A DNA stretch of 46,050 bases from a bacterium (GCA_004321715.1 SGYN01000013.1:1-46050), one strand, 5' to 3'. Shown: positions 1 through 8,555, counted from the first letter of the stretch. Notes: generated by a model not told the origin, from the sequence alone. Made by a program: numbers and translations.

Positions 1-1
1 A

Positions 2-1459
2 TATGGTCTAAAAAGAAATTGGTATGTTGATGAAAGAAGAGATCCAGAAAAAGCAACTCATGCTGCTGCGAAATTTCTTTTGGATCTTTATAAAGATTTT
101 GATCATTGGTACTTAGCTTTAGCTGCCTATAATTGTGGCCCTGGAAGAGTAAATAGGGCTATAAGACTTCATCACACTTCAGATTTTTGGCAGTTACATT
201 CTTTACCAAGAGAAACAAGAAATTATATACCTTATTATTTAGCTGCCGCTATCATCTGTAGTGATCCAACATCTTATGGGTTTAAAACGCCAAAAACTAA
301 ACCGCATAAATATGAGTTCGTTCAAATTGAACAAAGCGCAGATCTTACTGTATTGGCAAGTTCTGCAGGTGTTTCTTTAAAGACGATAAAAGCATACAAT
401 CCTGAGCTTCGTCAATCAGCAACTCCAGTTCAATCAGCATACCAATTAAAAATTCCTATTGGTAAAAAAGACCAGTTTGAGTCAAATTTTAATTCATTGC
501 CTTCTGATCAACGTTTTGCACCTCAATATGTTGCTCATAAAGTAAAACGAGGAGAAAGCCTCTGGACAATATCTAAGAAATACCGTGTTTCTATACATGA
601 TTTAGCTGCAGTGAATAAAATAAGAAATCGACACAGGCTTAGTATTGGCCAAAAATTAACAATTCCAGTTCGAAGATCTAGTGGAGGCACGCTATTGGTC
701 AGTAATAGTGGTCCTTCCGGACATAAAAAAATTAAATATAAAGTCAAAAGAGGGGATACTCTTGGACATATTGCTGAAGACTATAATACCTTGGCTCGTA
801 AAATAAGGCGTTGGAACAAACTAGAATATGGTCAACCTATTTTCCCAGGACAAAAACTAACAATTTGGGTAAAAGAAGATATGGGCCAATTAGCCTCTAA
901 TAGTAAAAAAAATAGGGATAAAGTTGTTCATATTGTAAAAAGAGGAGATACTATTGGCCATATAGCTGAAAGTTATCGTGTTGCTAGTATAAACATAATG
1001 AGTTGGAATAATATAAAATCCAAACAAACTATTTACCCTGGTCAAAAATTGACTTTATGGGTTAAAAATAATAATAATTCATCGAATTCAGTTGCTCAAT
1101 CATCAAATAAAGGAAAAAAAGTTACATATACAGTAAAAAGAGGAGATACTATTGGTCATATTGCTGATGATTATAATACAACTGTAAAAAATATAAGGTC
1201 TTGGAATAGTATGAAACAAAGTTCATATATAAAGCCAGGTCAAAAACTAACAATTTGGATAGGATCTACTAAGAATTCTTTATCAAAAAATGCAGATAAT
1301 TTAAAAATTTATTATACAGTTAAAAGAGGGGATACATTAAGTAAAATAGCTGAAAATCATCGCGTAAGAATGGCTAGTATTATGAAATGGAATAAATTAA
1401 ATAAAGCAAACACTATTTTTCCTGGTCAAAAATTAGCTATTTGGATAAAACAGGGTTGA
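2..1459 (+). CDS. mltD: Membrane-bound lytic murein transglycosylase D-like protein with LysM repeats (5' end outside window)
   Basis: The reading frame is open from the left edge, so the gene starts outside the window; an in-frame TTG at 80 is internal. The first ~60 visible residues are the C-terminal part of a transglycosylase domain, with DERRDPEKAT and the conserved LALAAYNCGPGRV motif. The catalytic Glu lies upstream and cannot be seen. A degenerate LysM-like segment (about 317-460) precedes five clear LysM modules at about 527-668, 733-870, 922-1062, 1120-1260 and 1309-1449. The last four each carry VKRGDT near their start and PGQKL near their end. The family cleaves peptidoglycan glycan strands in the periplasm, and LysM modules bind glycan. 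E. coli MltD has fewer LysM units. Family assignment is strong; the number of modules is directly visible. Confidence 0.9.
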   Translation, partial: YGLKRNWYVDERRDPEKATHAAAKFLLDLYKDFDHWYLALAAYNCGPGRVNRAIRLHHTSDFWQLHSLPRETRNYIPYYLAAAIICSDPTSYGFKTPKTKPHKYEFVQIEQSADLTVLASSAGVSLKTIKAYNPELRQSATPVQSAYQLKIPIGKKDQFESNFNSLPSDQRFAPQYVAHKVKRGESLWTISKKYRVSIHDLAAVNKIRNRHRLSIGQKLTIPVRRSSGGTLLVSNSGPSGHKKIKYKVKRGDTLGHIAEDYNTLARKIRRWNKLEYGQPIFPGQKLTIWVKEDMGQLASNSKKNRDKVVHIVKRGDTIGHIAESYRVASINIMSWNNIKSKQTIYPGQKLTLWVKNNNNSSNSVAQSSNKGKKVTYTVKRGDTIGHIADDYNTTVKNIRSWNSMKQSSYIKPGQKLTIWIGSTKNSLSKNADNLKIYYTVKRGDTLSKIAENHRVRMASIMKWNKLNKANTIFPGQKLAIWIKQG

Positions 1460-1494
1460 TGTATCTTCTAGTAAGTATTTTTGTAAAATAATTG

Positions 1495-1524
1495 ATTACT
1501 GATATATATTTTCAGTATTTTTTT
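1495..1524 (+). terminator. Possible weak Rho-independent terminator after mltD
   Basis: A 6-bp inverted repeat (TACTGA at 1497-1502 with TCAGTA at 1512-1517) with a 9-nt AT loop is followed by seven T residues. The stem is short and AT-rich, so function is uncertain. It sits between mltD and the HU gene. Confidence 0.35.
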
Positions 1525-1541
1525 GAATTTGGAGTAATGCC

Positions 1542-1832
1542 ATGACAAAACAGGAGATAGTTGATGCAGTTTCTGAAGCAACTGGGTTGACAAAGGTTGA
1601 AACAGAAACTGTTATGAATGGTATAATGACTACCATCACAGAATCGTTGGCTCGCAATGAAAGAGTTGAACTACGTGGTTTTGGTACTTTTGGTACAAAA
1701 CATCGTATGCCAAAAAAAGCAAGAAACCCTGGAACAGGTGAAGCTATATTTTTACCTGAAAGATATGTTCCAACCTTTAAGCCTGCGAAGCACTTACGAG
1801 GTCGTGTAAACGATTCGTTAATGACAAAATGA
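1542..1832 (+). CDS. HU/IHF-family DNA-binding protein
   Basis: A 96-residue protein with the whole HU/IHF fold: N-terminal helices beginning MTKQEIVDAV, the dimer segment RVELRGFGTFG, and a DNA-arm region with the RNPGTGE motif followed by a C-terminal helix (FKPAKHLRGRV). These proteins dimerise, bend DNA and organise the nucleoid. A GGAG at 1531-1534 lies 7 nt before the ATG. The sequence does not settle whether it acts as HU or as an IHF-like subunit, so no symbol is given. A tiny basic ORF follows 10 nt downstream and is probably co-transcribed. Confidence 0.93.
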   Translation: MTKQEIVDAVSEATGLTKVETETVMNGIMTTITESLARNERVELRGFGTFGTKHRMPKKARNPGTGEAIFLPERYVPTFKPAKHLRGRVNDSLMTK

Positions 1833-1842
1833 GAGAAAGAGA

Positions 1843-1938
1843 ATGCCCTGCGGAAAAAAACGTAAGAAGCGAAAGATAAGCACGCATAAGCGCAAAAAAC
1901 GTTTACGTGCAAATCGTCATAAGAAAAAAGTTCGTTAA
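1843..1938 (+). CDS. AURKAIP1/COX24-domain micro-protein (31 aa)
   Basis: An ATG ORF of 31 codons plus stop, preceded by a purine-rich GAGAGAAAGAG. About two thirds of the residues are Lys, Arg or His. It begins MPCGKKRKKRK and has the core HKRKKRLRANRHKKK, which matches the short AURKAIP1/COX24-type domain. That domain is known from mitochondrial small-subunit protein mS38 and from tiny proteins annotated in Bacteroidetes and relatives. A ribosome-associated role is inferred from homology. It lies 10 nt after the HU gene. Standard gene finders often miss ORFs this short. Confidence 0.8.
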   Translation: MPCGKKRKKRKISTHKRKKRLRANRHKKKVR

Positions 1939-2028
1939 TTTCATATATACCTAATTGGTAATGATTTTTGATTGCAGTTGTATCATTATACATAACGGTA
2001 ATCAATTCTATTATTTATTTATCCACTA

Positions 2029-3237
2029 ATGAATGCACCTGAGTCTAAGCCGATATCTGTATCTGATCTAAACAAGCAGATCAAACACATACTTGAGAAT
2101 GGTATTTCTCGTTTTTGGGTTTCGGGTGAAATATCAAACTTTATTCATCACACATCTGGCCATATGTATTTTACTATTAAAGATGAAAGGTCTGAGATTC
2201 GATGTGTAATGTTTAAAGGTCCTAATCAATTTTTACACTTTAAACCTGAAAATGGGATGCAGATTCTATTAGAGGGTGAAATCAGTGTTTATGAACCAAG
2301 GGGACAATACCAAGTTTTAGTAAAAAAGATGGAGCCTGCAGGGATTGGTACTCTTTATCTTGCATTTGAAGCACTTAAAAAACAATTATCTTCCGAAGGC
2401 TTATTCGATTCAAATAAAAAACAGAAGCTACCAACTTATCCTAATCATATCGGTCTAGTTACATCTAAAACTGGTGCTGCAGTTCAAGACATATTTCAAG
2501 TTCTTAATCGAAGAGCCCCACATGTTAATATAGTTCTACGATCAACTCAAGTTCAGGGTGATAAAGCTGCAAATGATATTGTTGATGCAATTAATGATAT
2601 GGTTTCTTATAATGAGTTAGATGTAATAATTATTGGAAGAGGAGGGGGATCTCTTGAAGATTTATGGCCTTTTAATGAGGAGTCGGTTGCAAGAGCGATT
2701 TTTTCATGTCCGATTCCAATTATTTCTGCTGTTGGGCATGAAACAGATTTATCAATATCCGATTTAGTAGCTGATTTAAGAGCACCTACTCCTTCAGCTG
2801 CCGCAGAGCTAGTATCACTAGGAACCAATGATATATTTGAAAATATTATTGGTTTAGAACGCAATTTATCATCTTCAATGAAAAGATATATTCAGATCCG
2901 CTGGCAAAATGTAGATAATACTAAAGATCGTTTTGCATTGCAGGAACCTTCAAGATTATTACAAAAGCATAATGATCGATATAATGAATTAACTAAACTA
3001 TTATTTCAAGCATATAGATTTAATATCCAAACATTTTCATCAAAATTTTTAACACTACATGAAAAACTATATGCTTTGAATCCAACAAATATTTTATCAA
3101 GAGGTTATTCTATTGCATATAGAGAATACGATGGAAAGATAATTCTTGATTCTGATGATTTACAGCAAGATGAATATTTTAAATTGCAAACCTTCAAAGG
3201 TACACTTAGAGCCAAAAAAACAGGTGAGAAAAAATAG
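2029..3237 (+). CDS. xseA: Exodeoxyribonuclease VII large subunit
   Basis: A 402-residue protein, somewhat shorter than the E. coli subunit. The N-terminal OB-fold (about 1-100) includes VSDLNKQIKHILE, FWVSGEISNF and the HTSGHMYFTIKD segment that contacts single-stranded DNA. The catalytic core includes IGLVTSKTGAAVQDI, the Gly-rich IIIGRGGGSLEDLWPFN, and AVGHETDLSISDLVADLRAPTP in two stretches. With XseB it forms exonuclease VII, which degrades single-stranded DNA to oligonucleotides. xseB follows 35 nt downstream and nadK after it, apparently as one unit. No strong Shine-Dalgarno precedes the ATG. Confidence 0.96.
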   Translation: MNAPESKPISVSDLNKQIKHILENGISRFWVSGEISNFIHHTSGHMYFTIKDERSEIRCVMFKGPNQFLHFKPENGMQILLEGEISVYEPRGQYQVLVKKMEPAGIGTLYLAFEALKKQLSSEGLFDSNKKQKLPTYPNHIGLVTSKTGAAVQDIFQVLNRRAPHVNIVLRSTQVQGDKAANDIVDAINDMVSYNELDVIIIGRGGGSLEDLWPFNEESVARAIFSCPIPIISAVGHETDLSISDLVADLRAPTPSAAAELVSLGTNDIFENIIGLERNLSSSMKRYIQIRWQNVDNTKDRFALQEPSRLLQKHNDRYNELTKLLFQAYRFNIQTFSSKFLTLHEKLYALNPTNILSRGYSIAYREYDGKIILDSDDLQQDEYFKLQTFKGTLRAKKTGEKK

Positions 3238-3272
3238 ATCTTTAACTCATCTAGTATTAGTAATATTAGATT

Positions 3273-3503
3273 ATGACAAAACAAGATAAACAAATGCATT
3301 TTGAAGAAGCTTTTAAACGGCTTGAGGTTATTGTAGGCAAACTTGAATCAGGCGACTTATCATTAGAAAAAAGTATGAAACTTTTTGAAGAAGGTATTGG
3401 ATTAACTGAAGCATGTAAAACAAGGTTAGAAAATGCAGAACAGAAAATTCAACTTTTACTAAAAAGTTCCGATGGAAACCTTAGCCTTAAGGAATCCGAT
3501 TGA
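3273..3503 (+). CDS. xseB: Exodeoxyribonuclease VII small subunit
   Basis: A 76-residue, largely helical protein, close to the usual ~80 residues. It carries the family signature: FEEAFKRLEVIVGKLESGDL, then SLEKSMKLFEEGIGL and a Cys/Arg/Leu helix. XseB forms a helical hairpin that binds XseA as a multimer and is required for exonuclease VII activity. It lies directly after xseA, and its stop codon overlaps the TTG start of nadK in a TTGA tetranucleotide, suggesting translational coupling. Confidence 0.95.
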   Translation: MTKQDKQMHFEEAFKRLEVIVGKLESGDLSLEKSMKLFEEGIGLTEACKTRLENAEQKIQLLLKSSDGNLSLKESD

Positions 3504-4384
3504 ATAAGCCAACCAACTTTGGTATTTGGGCCAATACTGATAAAAAAGCTTTTTGGGATACATTTCCTGATATTATTGATTGGGCAAATAAAAGAAATCT
3601 TCAATTATTTATTACTACAAGAATACAGTCCCAATTAGATAACTCTGATTTTGACTTCAAGATTATAAATAATGCAGATGATTTTAATAAATTAGATTTT
3701 GTTTTATCTCTTGGTGGTGACGGCACAATACTTTCATTAGCCCGCGCAGTTGCGGAAAGAGAAACTCCTATTCTCGGGATACATCTAGGAGAATTAGGCT
3801 TCCTTGCAGAAGTAGTTTTGAACGATATGTTTTCTAGGTTAGATGATGTATCAAATGGCGACTTTCTTATTCAAAAAAGGATGGCTGTAAAATGTTCAGT
3901 ATTAAATGATAATGAATCAAAAATATTTTATGCGTTAAATGATGTAGTAATTGATAGAGGGAAATCTCATCGTTTACTTAATTGTGAATTACTTGCAAAT
4001 GATAATTTTGTTGCTGATTATAAGGCGGATGGCTTAATAGTCTCAACCCCAACTGGATCGACAGCGTACTCTTTATCTTCAGGAGGTCCAATAGTTATTC
4101 CAACATTTGGTTCAATGGTTGTGACTCCCATTTCACCACATACATTAACTTTGAGACCTATTGTTTTTTCTGATGATCAGGTTTTAACAATTTCATTTCC
4201 AAATAATGGTCATGTAGATATGGCGCTGGCGATTGATGGACAGGTAAATCAATATCTTAAGCCTTCTGCGAAAGTTGAAGTACAAAAAGCACCATTTGAA
4301 GTCAATATGATAAATTTTTCTGATTCAAACTATTTTGGTACTCTACGCAGTAAGTTAGGATGGGGAGTAAGAGGGTCAAATTAA
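3500..4384 (+). CDS. nadK: NAD kinase
   Basis: A 294-residue ATP-NAD kinase that phosphorylates NAD+ to NADP+ in the cytoplasm. The GGDG motif is present (LSLGGDGTILSLAR, residues about 69-82), with the ILGIHLGELGFLAE segment and the nucleotide-binding STPTGSTAYSLSSGGPIV. The C-terminal TLRPIVFSDD region is also typical. The start is a TTG at 3500 overlapping the xseB stop codon; this reading gives a normal N-terminus (MNKPTNFGIWANTDKKAFW). It is the last gene before the palindromic terminator at 4403-4432. Confidence 0.95.
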   Translation: MNKPTNFGIWANTDKKAFWDTFPDIIDWANKRNLQLFITTRIQSQLDNSDFDFKIINNADDFNKLDFVLSLGGDGTILSLARAVAERETPILGIHLGELGFLAEVVLNDMFSRLDDVSNGDFLIQKRMAVKCSVLNDNESKIFYALNDVVIDRGKSHRLLNCELLANDNFVADYKADGLIVSTPTGSTAYSLSSGGPIVIPTFGSMVVTPISPHTLTLRPIVFSDDQVLTISFPNNGHVDMALAIDGQVNQYLKPSAKVEVQKAPFEVNMINFSDSNYFGTLRSKLGWGVRGSN

Positions 4385-4402
4385 ATTGTAAAATGATGAA
4401 AT

Positions 4403-4432
4403 AAAAAAGCCTGTTAATTAACAGGCTTTTTT
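4403..4432. terminator. Bidirectional Rho-independent terminator (perfect 30-bp palindrome)
   Basis: Positions 4403-4432 form a perfect palindrome: a run of A, GCCTGTT, AATT centre, AACAGGC, and a run of T. Read from either strand it gives a GC-containing hairpin followed by six T. It lies between nadK (+) and the convergent lipoprotein gene (-), 18-25 nt from each stop, so it can end both transcripts. Confidence 0.88.
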
Positions 4433-4457
4433 ATTTATAATATTTAAAAAAAAATAA

Positions 4458-5888
4458 TTATGGTCTATTTCCTTCACCATTATCACCCCAGCATTCCTCT
4501 TCAAGATCATTCATTTCTTCTTCATTATTAATCGTAACAGTACTTTCTTCATCTTCCTCATCAAAGAGAACAATATTTACTGGGTATTGTAATGAGGGCT
4601 CTTCTTCCGATTCGTTATTATTTGCATACCATTCTCTTAAGCTTAACCAGCCTTCATCATCCTCAATCGTAATGGTGCTTCCATCAGGCATTGTAAAGGA
4701 AATAGGTAATATATATTCATAACATTCTCGATCTTCTTCCATTTCATCATCTTCCCAACATGATCTTTTTAAATATTCCATCTCTTCATCGTTATTGACG
4801 GTCAATGTAGAATCTCCATTTTCAGTTTCATACGTCACATCAACAGGAAATTGTAATGTAGGACGTTCATCAGACTCTGGGTTTGCGTCATACCAGTCTT
4901 TTACAGTTTGCCATCCAGCATCATCATCTGTCTCTACAGTAATGTTTGATCCATCAGGCATAATAAATGTTACAGGGAATACAAGATTGAAACATTCTCT
5001 TTCATCGCTTTCATCTCTCCAGCATTCTTGTTTCAATTCACGTAATTCTTCTTCACTATTAATAGTCATTGTTTCATCATCAAATTCAACATTTAATGGG
5101 AACTGTAATTCTGGTTTTTCATCAGATTCTGGATTTGCTTCATACCAATCTTTGAGTGCATTCCAATCCTCATCATTTTCCACTGTAAGAGTTGATCCAT
5201 CAGGCATTGTATATGAAACAGGTAAAATAAAATCAAAGCACTCTCTATCAACATCATCTCTTTGATCACCACATCTGGAATACATTCCCCGCATCTCTTC
5301 TTCATTACTAACGACTACATTAGAAGTGCCTTCTCTATCATCAAATTCAACATTAACAGGAAATTGCAATTCTGGTTTTTGTTCTAAGTCTGGATTTGCT
5401 TCATACCAATCTTTAAGTGCATCCCAGTCTTCCTCATTTGATATAGTGATGGTTGATCCATCGGGCATTGTGTAGGATACAGGAAGCGATAAATCAAAAC
5501 ACTTCCAATCTCCTTTATCATTATCACGATCCCAATCAGATTTATCCTTGTCACCATTTCTGCCATATGGATCTAGTTTTCTTCCTTCTAAATTAAAATA
5601 TACTTCGCAGCGACTACCTACCTTATGACCTTTTCCAGCCATATTAACTTCATAACCTAAACCGTATGCTTTCTTTGCGCTTTCGCTATCATATTCATTA
5701 TAATCGTATTCTATAACTGTTTTTGAATTTGAAGGTAAATCATCTACCCCAATGCTTATTTTATCAGCATCAATAATTGCTTGAATTAATTCGGAATCTG
5801 AAACTCCTTTTGAATCAGTACCACCATTTTGGCAGGAAATGACCATTAATAAGATTGCTGAAAAAATAATCTGAATTAAACTTTTCAT
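4458..5888 (-). CDS. Acidic lipoprotein with four Cys-bracketed DGS repeats, function unknown
   Basis: A 476-residue protein with a hydrophobic signal and lipobox (VISC, Cys19). After a ~110-residue N-terminal part come four repeats starting at Cys130, Cys217, Cys299 and Cys389. Each runs ~72-78 residues and ends in another Cys (206, 289, 377, 467). Within each repeat are a 'LPVSYTMPDGSTIT' strand pair, a helix like DWNALKDWYEANP, and a second strand block (LQFPVNVEFDD) ending in an EEEM/EEEL helix. The paired Cys suggest one disulfide per unit in the periplasm or outside the cell. The protein is rich in Asp and Glu. Similar DGS strands occur in lipoproteins of FCB-group bacteria, but I know no assigned function. 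Lipoprotein export is well supported; the role is not. Confidence 0.8.
   Translation of the reverse strand: MKSLIQIIFSAILLMVISCQNGGTDSKGVSDSELIQAIIDADKISIGVDDLPSNSKTVIEYDYNEYDSESAKKAYGLGYEVNMAGKGHKVGSRCEVYFNLEGRKLDPYGRNGDKDKSDWDRDNDKGDWKCFDLSLPVSYTMPDGSTITISNEEDWDALKDWYEANPDLEQKPELQFPVNVEFDDREGTSNVVVSNEEEMRGMYSRCGDQRDDVDRECFDFILPVSYTMPDGSTLTVENDEDWNALKDWYEANPESDEKPELQFPLNVEFDDETMTINSEEELRELKQECWRDESDERECFNLVFPVTFIMPDGSNITVETDDDAGWQTVKDWYDANPESDERPTLQFPVDVTYETENGDSTLTVNNDEEMEYLKRSCWEDDEMEEDRECYEYILPISFTMPDGSTITIEDDEGWLSLREWYANNNESEEEPSLQYPVNIVLFDEEDEESTVTINNEEEMNDLEEECWGDNGEGNRP
4490..5501 (-). repeat. Four tandem ~82-90 codon repeats inside the acidic lipoprotein gene
   Basis: The encoded repeat starts (ECF/ECY preceding the strand) lie at Cys130, 217, 299 and 389, giving periods of 87, 82 and 90 codons. 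DNA similarity is visible as repeated blocks such as the complement of CCATCAGGCAT or CCATCGGGCAT near 4682, 4952, 5200 and 5459. Unit lengths differ and residues have diverged, so these are old duplications rather than a recent expansion. Confidence 0.8.
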
Positions 5889-5959
5889 AATACTCCTAAT
5901 AAGTTTTTAAAATCTTTCACGCATTAAATAAATGTAAGTTCCTTGGAATTTATATAAAT

Positions 5960-5988
5960 TTACTTTTTATACTAAACAAACTTATAAT
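5960..5988 (+). promoter_or_regulatory. Candidate sigma-70-type promoter for the 6000-10568 gene group
   Basis: A perfect TATAAT (5983-5988) lies 17 nt after TTACTT (5960-5965), which matches the -35 consensus only partly. Initiation ~7 nt downstream would fall a few bases before the ATG at 6000, giving an almost leaderless mRNA. No Shine-Dalgarno is seen before that ATG, which agrees with this. The region is AT-rich, so chance matches are likely. Confidence 0.3.
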
Positions 5989-5999
5989 TTATTTAAATA

Positions 6000-7421
6000 A
6001 TGAATAAAACAATTTCTATTATAATATCATCATTATTAACATTTTTTTTCTTTTCATCTTGTAGTGATGAAGTCTCAATTAAAATAGAATATGGTGATAG
6101 TGAACAATTCCACAAACAAAAATATGAACCGATACCAGGTTCAAGAACTTGTTTCTGGAGACGGGGCCCTGTCAGTAAAGATCCCTATATTAATATTGCT
6201 TATCCTGATGCAGGTGTATTCTATTGGAATGCCGCCTTTACTGTACCTGAAGGAGCAAAAATGTATCTTGAAGGGGTGTTTCCACACGCACGATACATGT
6301 CATTAATTAGTTATGATGGAAGAGGTTCTCCAGTAGAGTCATTAGCTGATTATCTTATCATCCCTAATGATAATTCAACCAATCCATTTATTGATGGATC
6401 TAATAGAAAAAACGAAAATAGATCATATAGAGTAGAAATAGTAAATCTCTCCCCTGAAATACGTAGAAAAGAAGGAACCAAAATTGATCTTCAATCAGAT
6501 ATTAAAGATTCTAATTACAATAAAAATAATAGTAATAGAAACTCATTAAATGCTGCACAATATGGAAAGGGTCAACAATCAATTGTATATCGGATATATG
6601 TTCCGGATAAAAACAGAAATGAAGCTGGAGGAGTACCCTTACCTGAGGTTGTTCTGGTATTGCAGAATGGAGAGGAGTTGAGAGGAGAAGAAGCTTGCAA
6701 TACATTGAATTCAAATCAGGCGCCACAAATAACCATTGATGCAATTGGATTGCCTATGACAATTTATTCAAAATTATTAAATCAACCTGGAAAACCTGAT
6801 ACTTGGCCTGCAACAGTTCCTCCAACTTGGTATCTACAGTATGATAGAGAATTTTTATTAGGTATTTATAATGGTCAGTTACCAAAATCATTTAGAAAGA
6901 GTACGGGAGGTTTTTATCCAAATCTAGATAATAACTATGTTCGTACTATAATTAATAGAAAACATGGTAAAGTATTTGTCATGAAAGGAAAGTTGCCAAA
7001 GACTCCGAAAACATATCACGCAAATGAACTGATGACAAAGGGAGATATGGTATACTGGTCTGTTTGCTCTAACCAAGGTTTTGCAAATACTCGAGTAAAT
7101 GATTGTTTGTTTGATGAGCAGGTACCCGTAAACAATAAAGGTGAATATACTATTGTGGTAAGTCGTGCCGAAGATAGACCAAGAAATGCTTTTCCTGAAT
7201 GTGGGATAGGATGGTTACCTATGGCTGATGACGGAGATGGAGCCATCGATGAAGATGTTACGGTCATTCAAATTAGAAATATGTTATCATCACCTGATTT
7301 CAAGCATGCGATTCAAAATGTAAGTGAAATAGGTAAAGAAAAGGATATAATGGGCCCTTATTTACCGTTTTCATTTTACACGACAACAGGAGCTTTTGAG
7401 GTATTATTTCCTTGTATCTAA
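6000..7421 (+). CDS. Predicted lipoprotein of unknown function
   Basis: A 473-residue protein with a strongly hydrophobic N-terminus and a lipobox-like end (FFSSC, Cys21). The mature part contains a well-formed motif region, VFPHARYMSLISYD followed by LADYLIIPND and NPF, and later blocks YLQYDREFLLGIYN and YWSVCSNQGF. Near the C-terminus is an acidic ADDGDGAIDED stretch that could bind Ca2+. The pattern of aromatic-rich strands suggests a globular extracytoplasmic domain. I recall similar 'FP.ARY.S...YD' proteins annotated only as hypothetical. It heads a run of four same-strand genes to 10568 and is followed 12 nt later by an acyltransferase. I cannot assign a function. Confidence 0.75.
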   Translation: MNKTISIIISSLLTFFFFSSCSDEVSIKIEYGDSEQFHKQKYEPIPGSRTCFWRRGPVSKDPYINIAYPDAGVFYWNAAFTVPEGAKMYLEGVFPHARYMSLISYDGRGSPVESLADYLIIPNDNSTNPFIDGSNRKNENRSYRVEIVNLSPEIRRKEGTKIDLQSDIKDSNYNKNNSNRNSLNAAQYGKGQQSIVYRIYVPDKNRNEAGGVPLPEVVLVLQNGEELRGEEACNTLNSNQAPQITIDAIGLPMTIYSKLLNQPGKPDTWPATVPPTWYLQYDREFLLGIYNGQLPKSFRKSTGGFYPNLDNNYVRTIINRKHGKVFVMKGKLPKTPKTYHANELMTKGDMVYWSVCSNQGFANTRVNDCLFDEQVPVNNKGEYTIVVSRAEDRPRNAFPECGIGWLPMADDGDGAIDEDVTVIQIRNMLSSPDFKHAIQNVSEIGKEKDIMGPYLPFSFYTTTGAFEVLFPCI

Positions 7422-7433
7422 TGACATAATAAC

Positions 7434-8471
7434 ATGAGACGTTATGATTTAGATTGGTTAAGAGTCCTAGTTCTTGGCTTATTAATTATATACCATTCCA
7501 CTATAAGTTTTATGCCTTTTGGTATAAAACTTTTTTTCCCACAGAATAAACAAACATTGGATATCCTATGGTTTGTTATGGGTCTTATTAATATTTGGCG
7601 GATACCACTCTTATTCATTATTTCAGGTATGGCAGTGTGTTTTTCCATGAAACGACGAAATTGGAAAGAAATGTTTAAAGATAGAGCATTACGAATTGTG
7701 GTGCCATATATGTTTGGTCTTTTTGTTATTTGTCCAATTAGTTTATTGCTTCAATCAATCTTTTATGATGCTGAAATATCGTACATACCAAATCCTGGTC
7801 ATCTTTGGTTTCTTAATAATATTTGGATGTATTTCTGTTGTTTGATAGTACTGTTTGTTTATTTACATAAAACCCCAAATAATCTATTACTCATTTTTTT
7901 GAAAAAAGTATTTACGTACCCGCTAGGTATATACATTATGGCAATTCTATTTGTTATTGAGGGAATATTTATCACACCTGATTCCTATGCAAGCTATGCG
8001 TATACGATTCATGGATGGGTGCTAGGACTTGTATGTTTTCTTACTGGTTACATCTTTATATTATTAAATGAAAATTTTTGGGACGCTGTATTAAGAGTAA
8101 AACACATCTCATTAATGATCGCCTTTTTATTGTACTTGGTTCGTGCTTTTCTATTTGAATTTGTTGGGTTTCATCCGTTGACAGCTATTGAGTCATTTAG
8201 CTGGATGATATCAATATTTGGTTATGGAGCCAAATTTCTTAATAAAAAGTCAACAGGATTATCCTATTTAAGTACTGCTGTTTATCCTATTTATATATTA
8301 CATATGCCTTTACAGTTTTTCTTTTCACTATTTATTATTCCTTGGCACATACCTGCAATGCTTAAACTAATTTTAATTATTATGAGTACGTTGATTTCAA
8401 GTTTTATGATTTATGATCTAATCATTAAGCGCTTGAAATGGATACGACCTTTATTTGGATTGAAAATATAA
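7434..8471 (+). CDS. Membrane acyltransferase, acyltransferase 3 family (OpgC/MdoC-like)
   Basis: A 345-residue integral membrane protein with about ten hydrophobic segments. It opens with RRYDLDWLRVLVLGLLIIYH, the acyltransferase-3 signature in which an Arg/Asp pair and a His in the first helix are characteristic. IPLLFIISGMAVCFSMKRR then matches the second-helix block. The family transfers acetyl or other acyl groups to sugars or glucans at the inner membrane; the OpgC branch succinylates osmoregulated glucans. The substrate here cannot be read from sequence. The ATG lies 12 nt after the preceding lipoprotein gene, so co-transcription is likely. Confidence 0.82.
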   Translation: MRRYDLDWLRVLVLGLLIIYHSTISFMPFGIKLFFPQNKQTLDILWFVMGLINIWRIPLLFIISGMAVCFSMKRRNWKEMFKDRALRIVVPYMFGLFVICPISLLLQSIFYDAEISYIPNPGHLWFLNNIWMYFCCLIVLFVYLHKTPNNLLLIFLKKVFTYPLGIYIMAILFVIEGIFITPDSYASYAYTIHGWVLGLVCFLTGYIFILLNENFWDAVLRVKHISLMIAFLLYLVRAFLFEFVGFHPLTAIESFSWMISIFGYGAKFLNKKSTGLSYLSTAVYPIYILHMPLQFFFSLFIIPWHIPAMLKLILIIMSTLISSFMIYDLIIKRLKWIRPLFGLKI

Positions 8472-8555
8472 TATGGACTTATATATACTTTATATTTTGA
8501 GGGTTCGATAATTGTATAGTAGCATAGTATTTTTAAATTATTCCTAATTTTGTTT

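Noticed and set aside
1496-2005. Long minus-strand ORF (169 codons) across the HU gene and the micro-protein
   Set aside because: It is antisense to two recognised genes, has no family motif and exists because the opposite frame avoids stops.
4795-5265. Plus-strand ORF of 156 codons with Ser-rich repeats
   Set aside because: It is the antisense shadow of the repeat lipoprotein; its repetitive look comes from the real repeats on the other strand.
4490-5501. CRISPR-like array because of evenly spaced repeated blocks
   Set aside because: The repeats are codons of a protein repeat with diverged, in-frame intervening sequence, not identical direct repeats with unique spacers.
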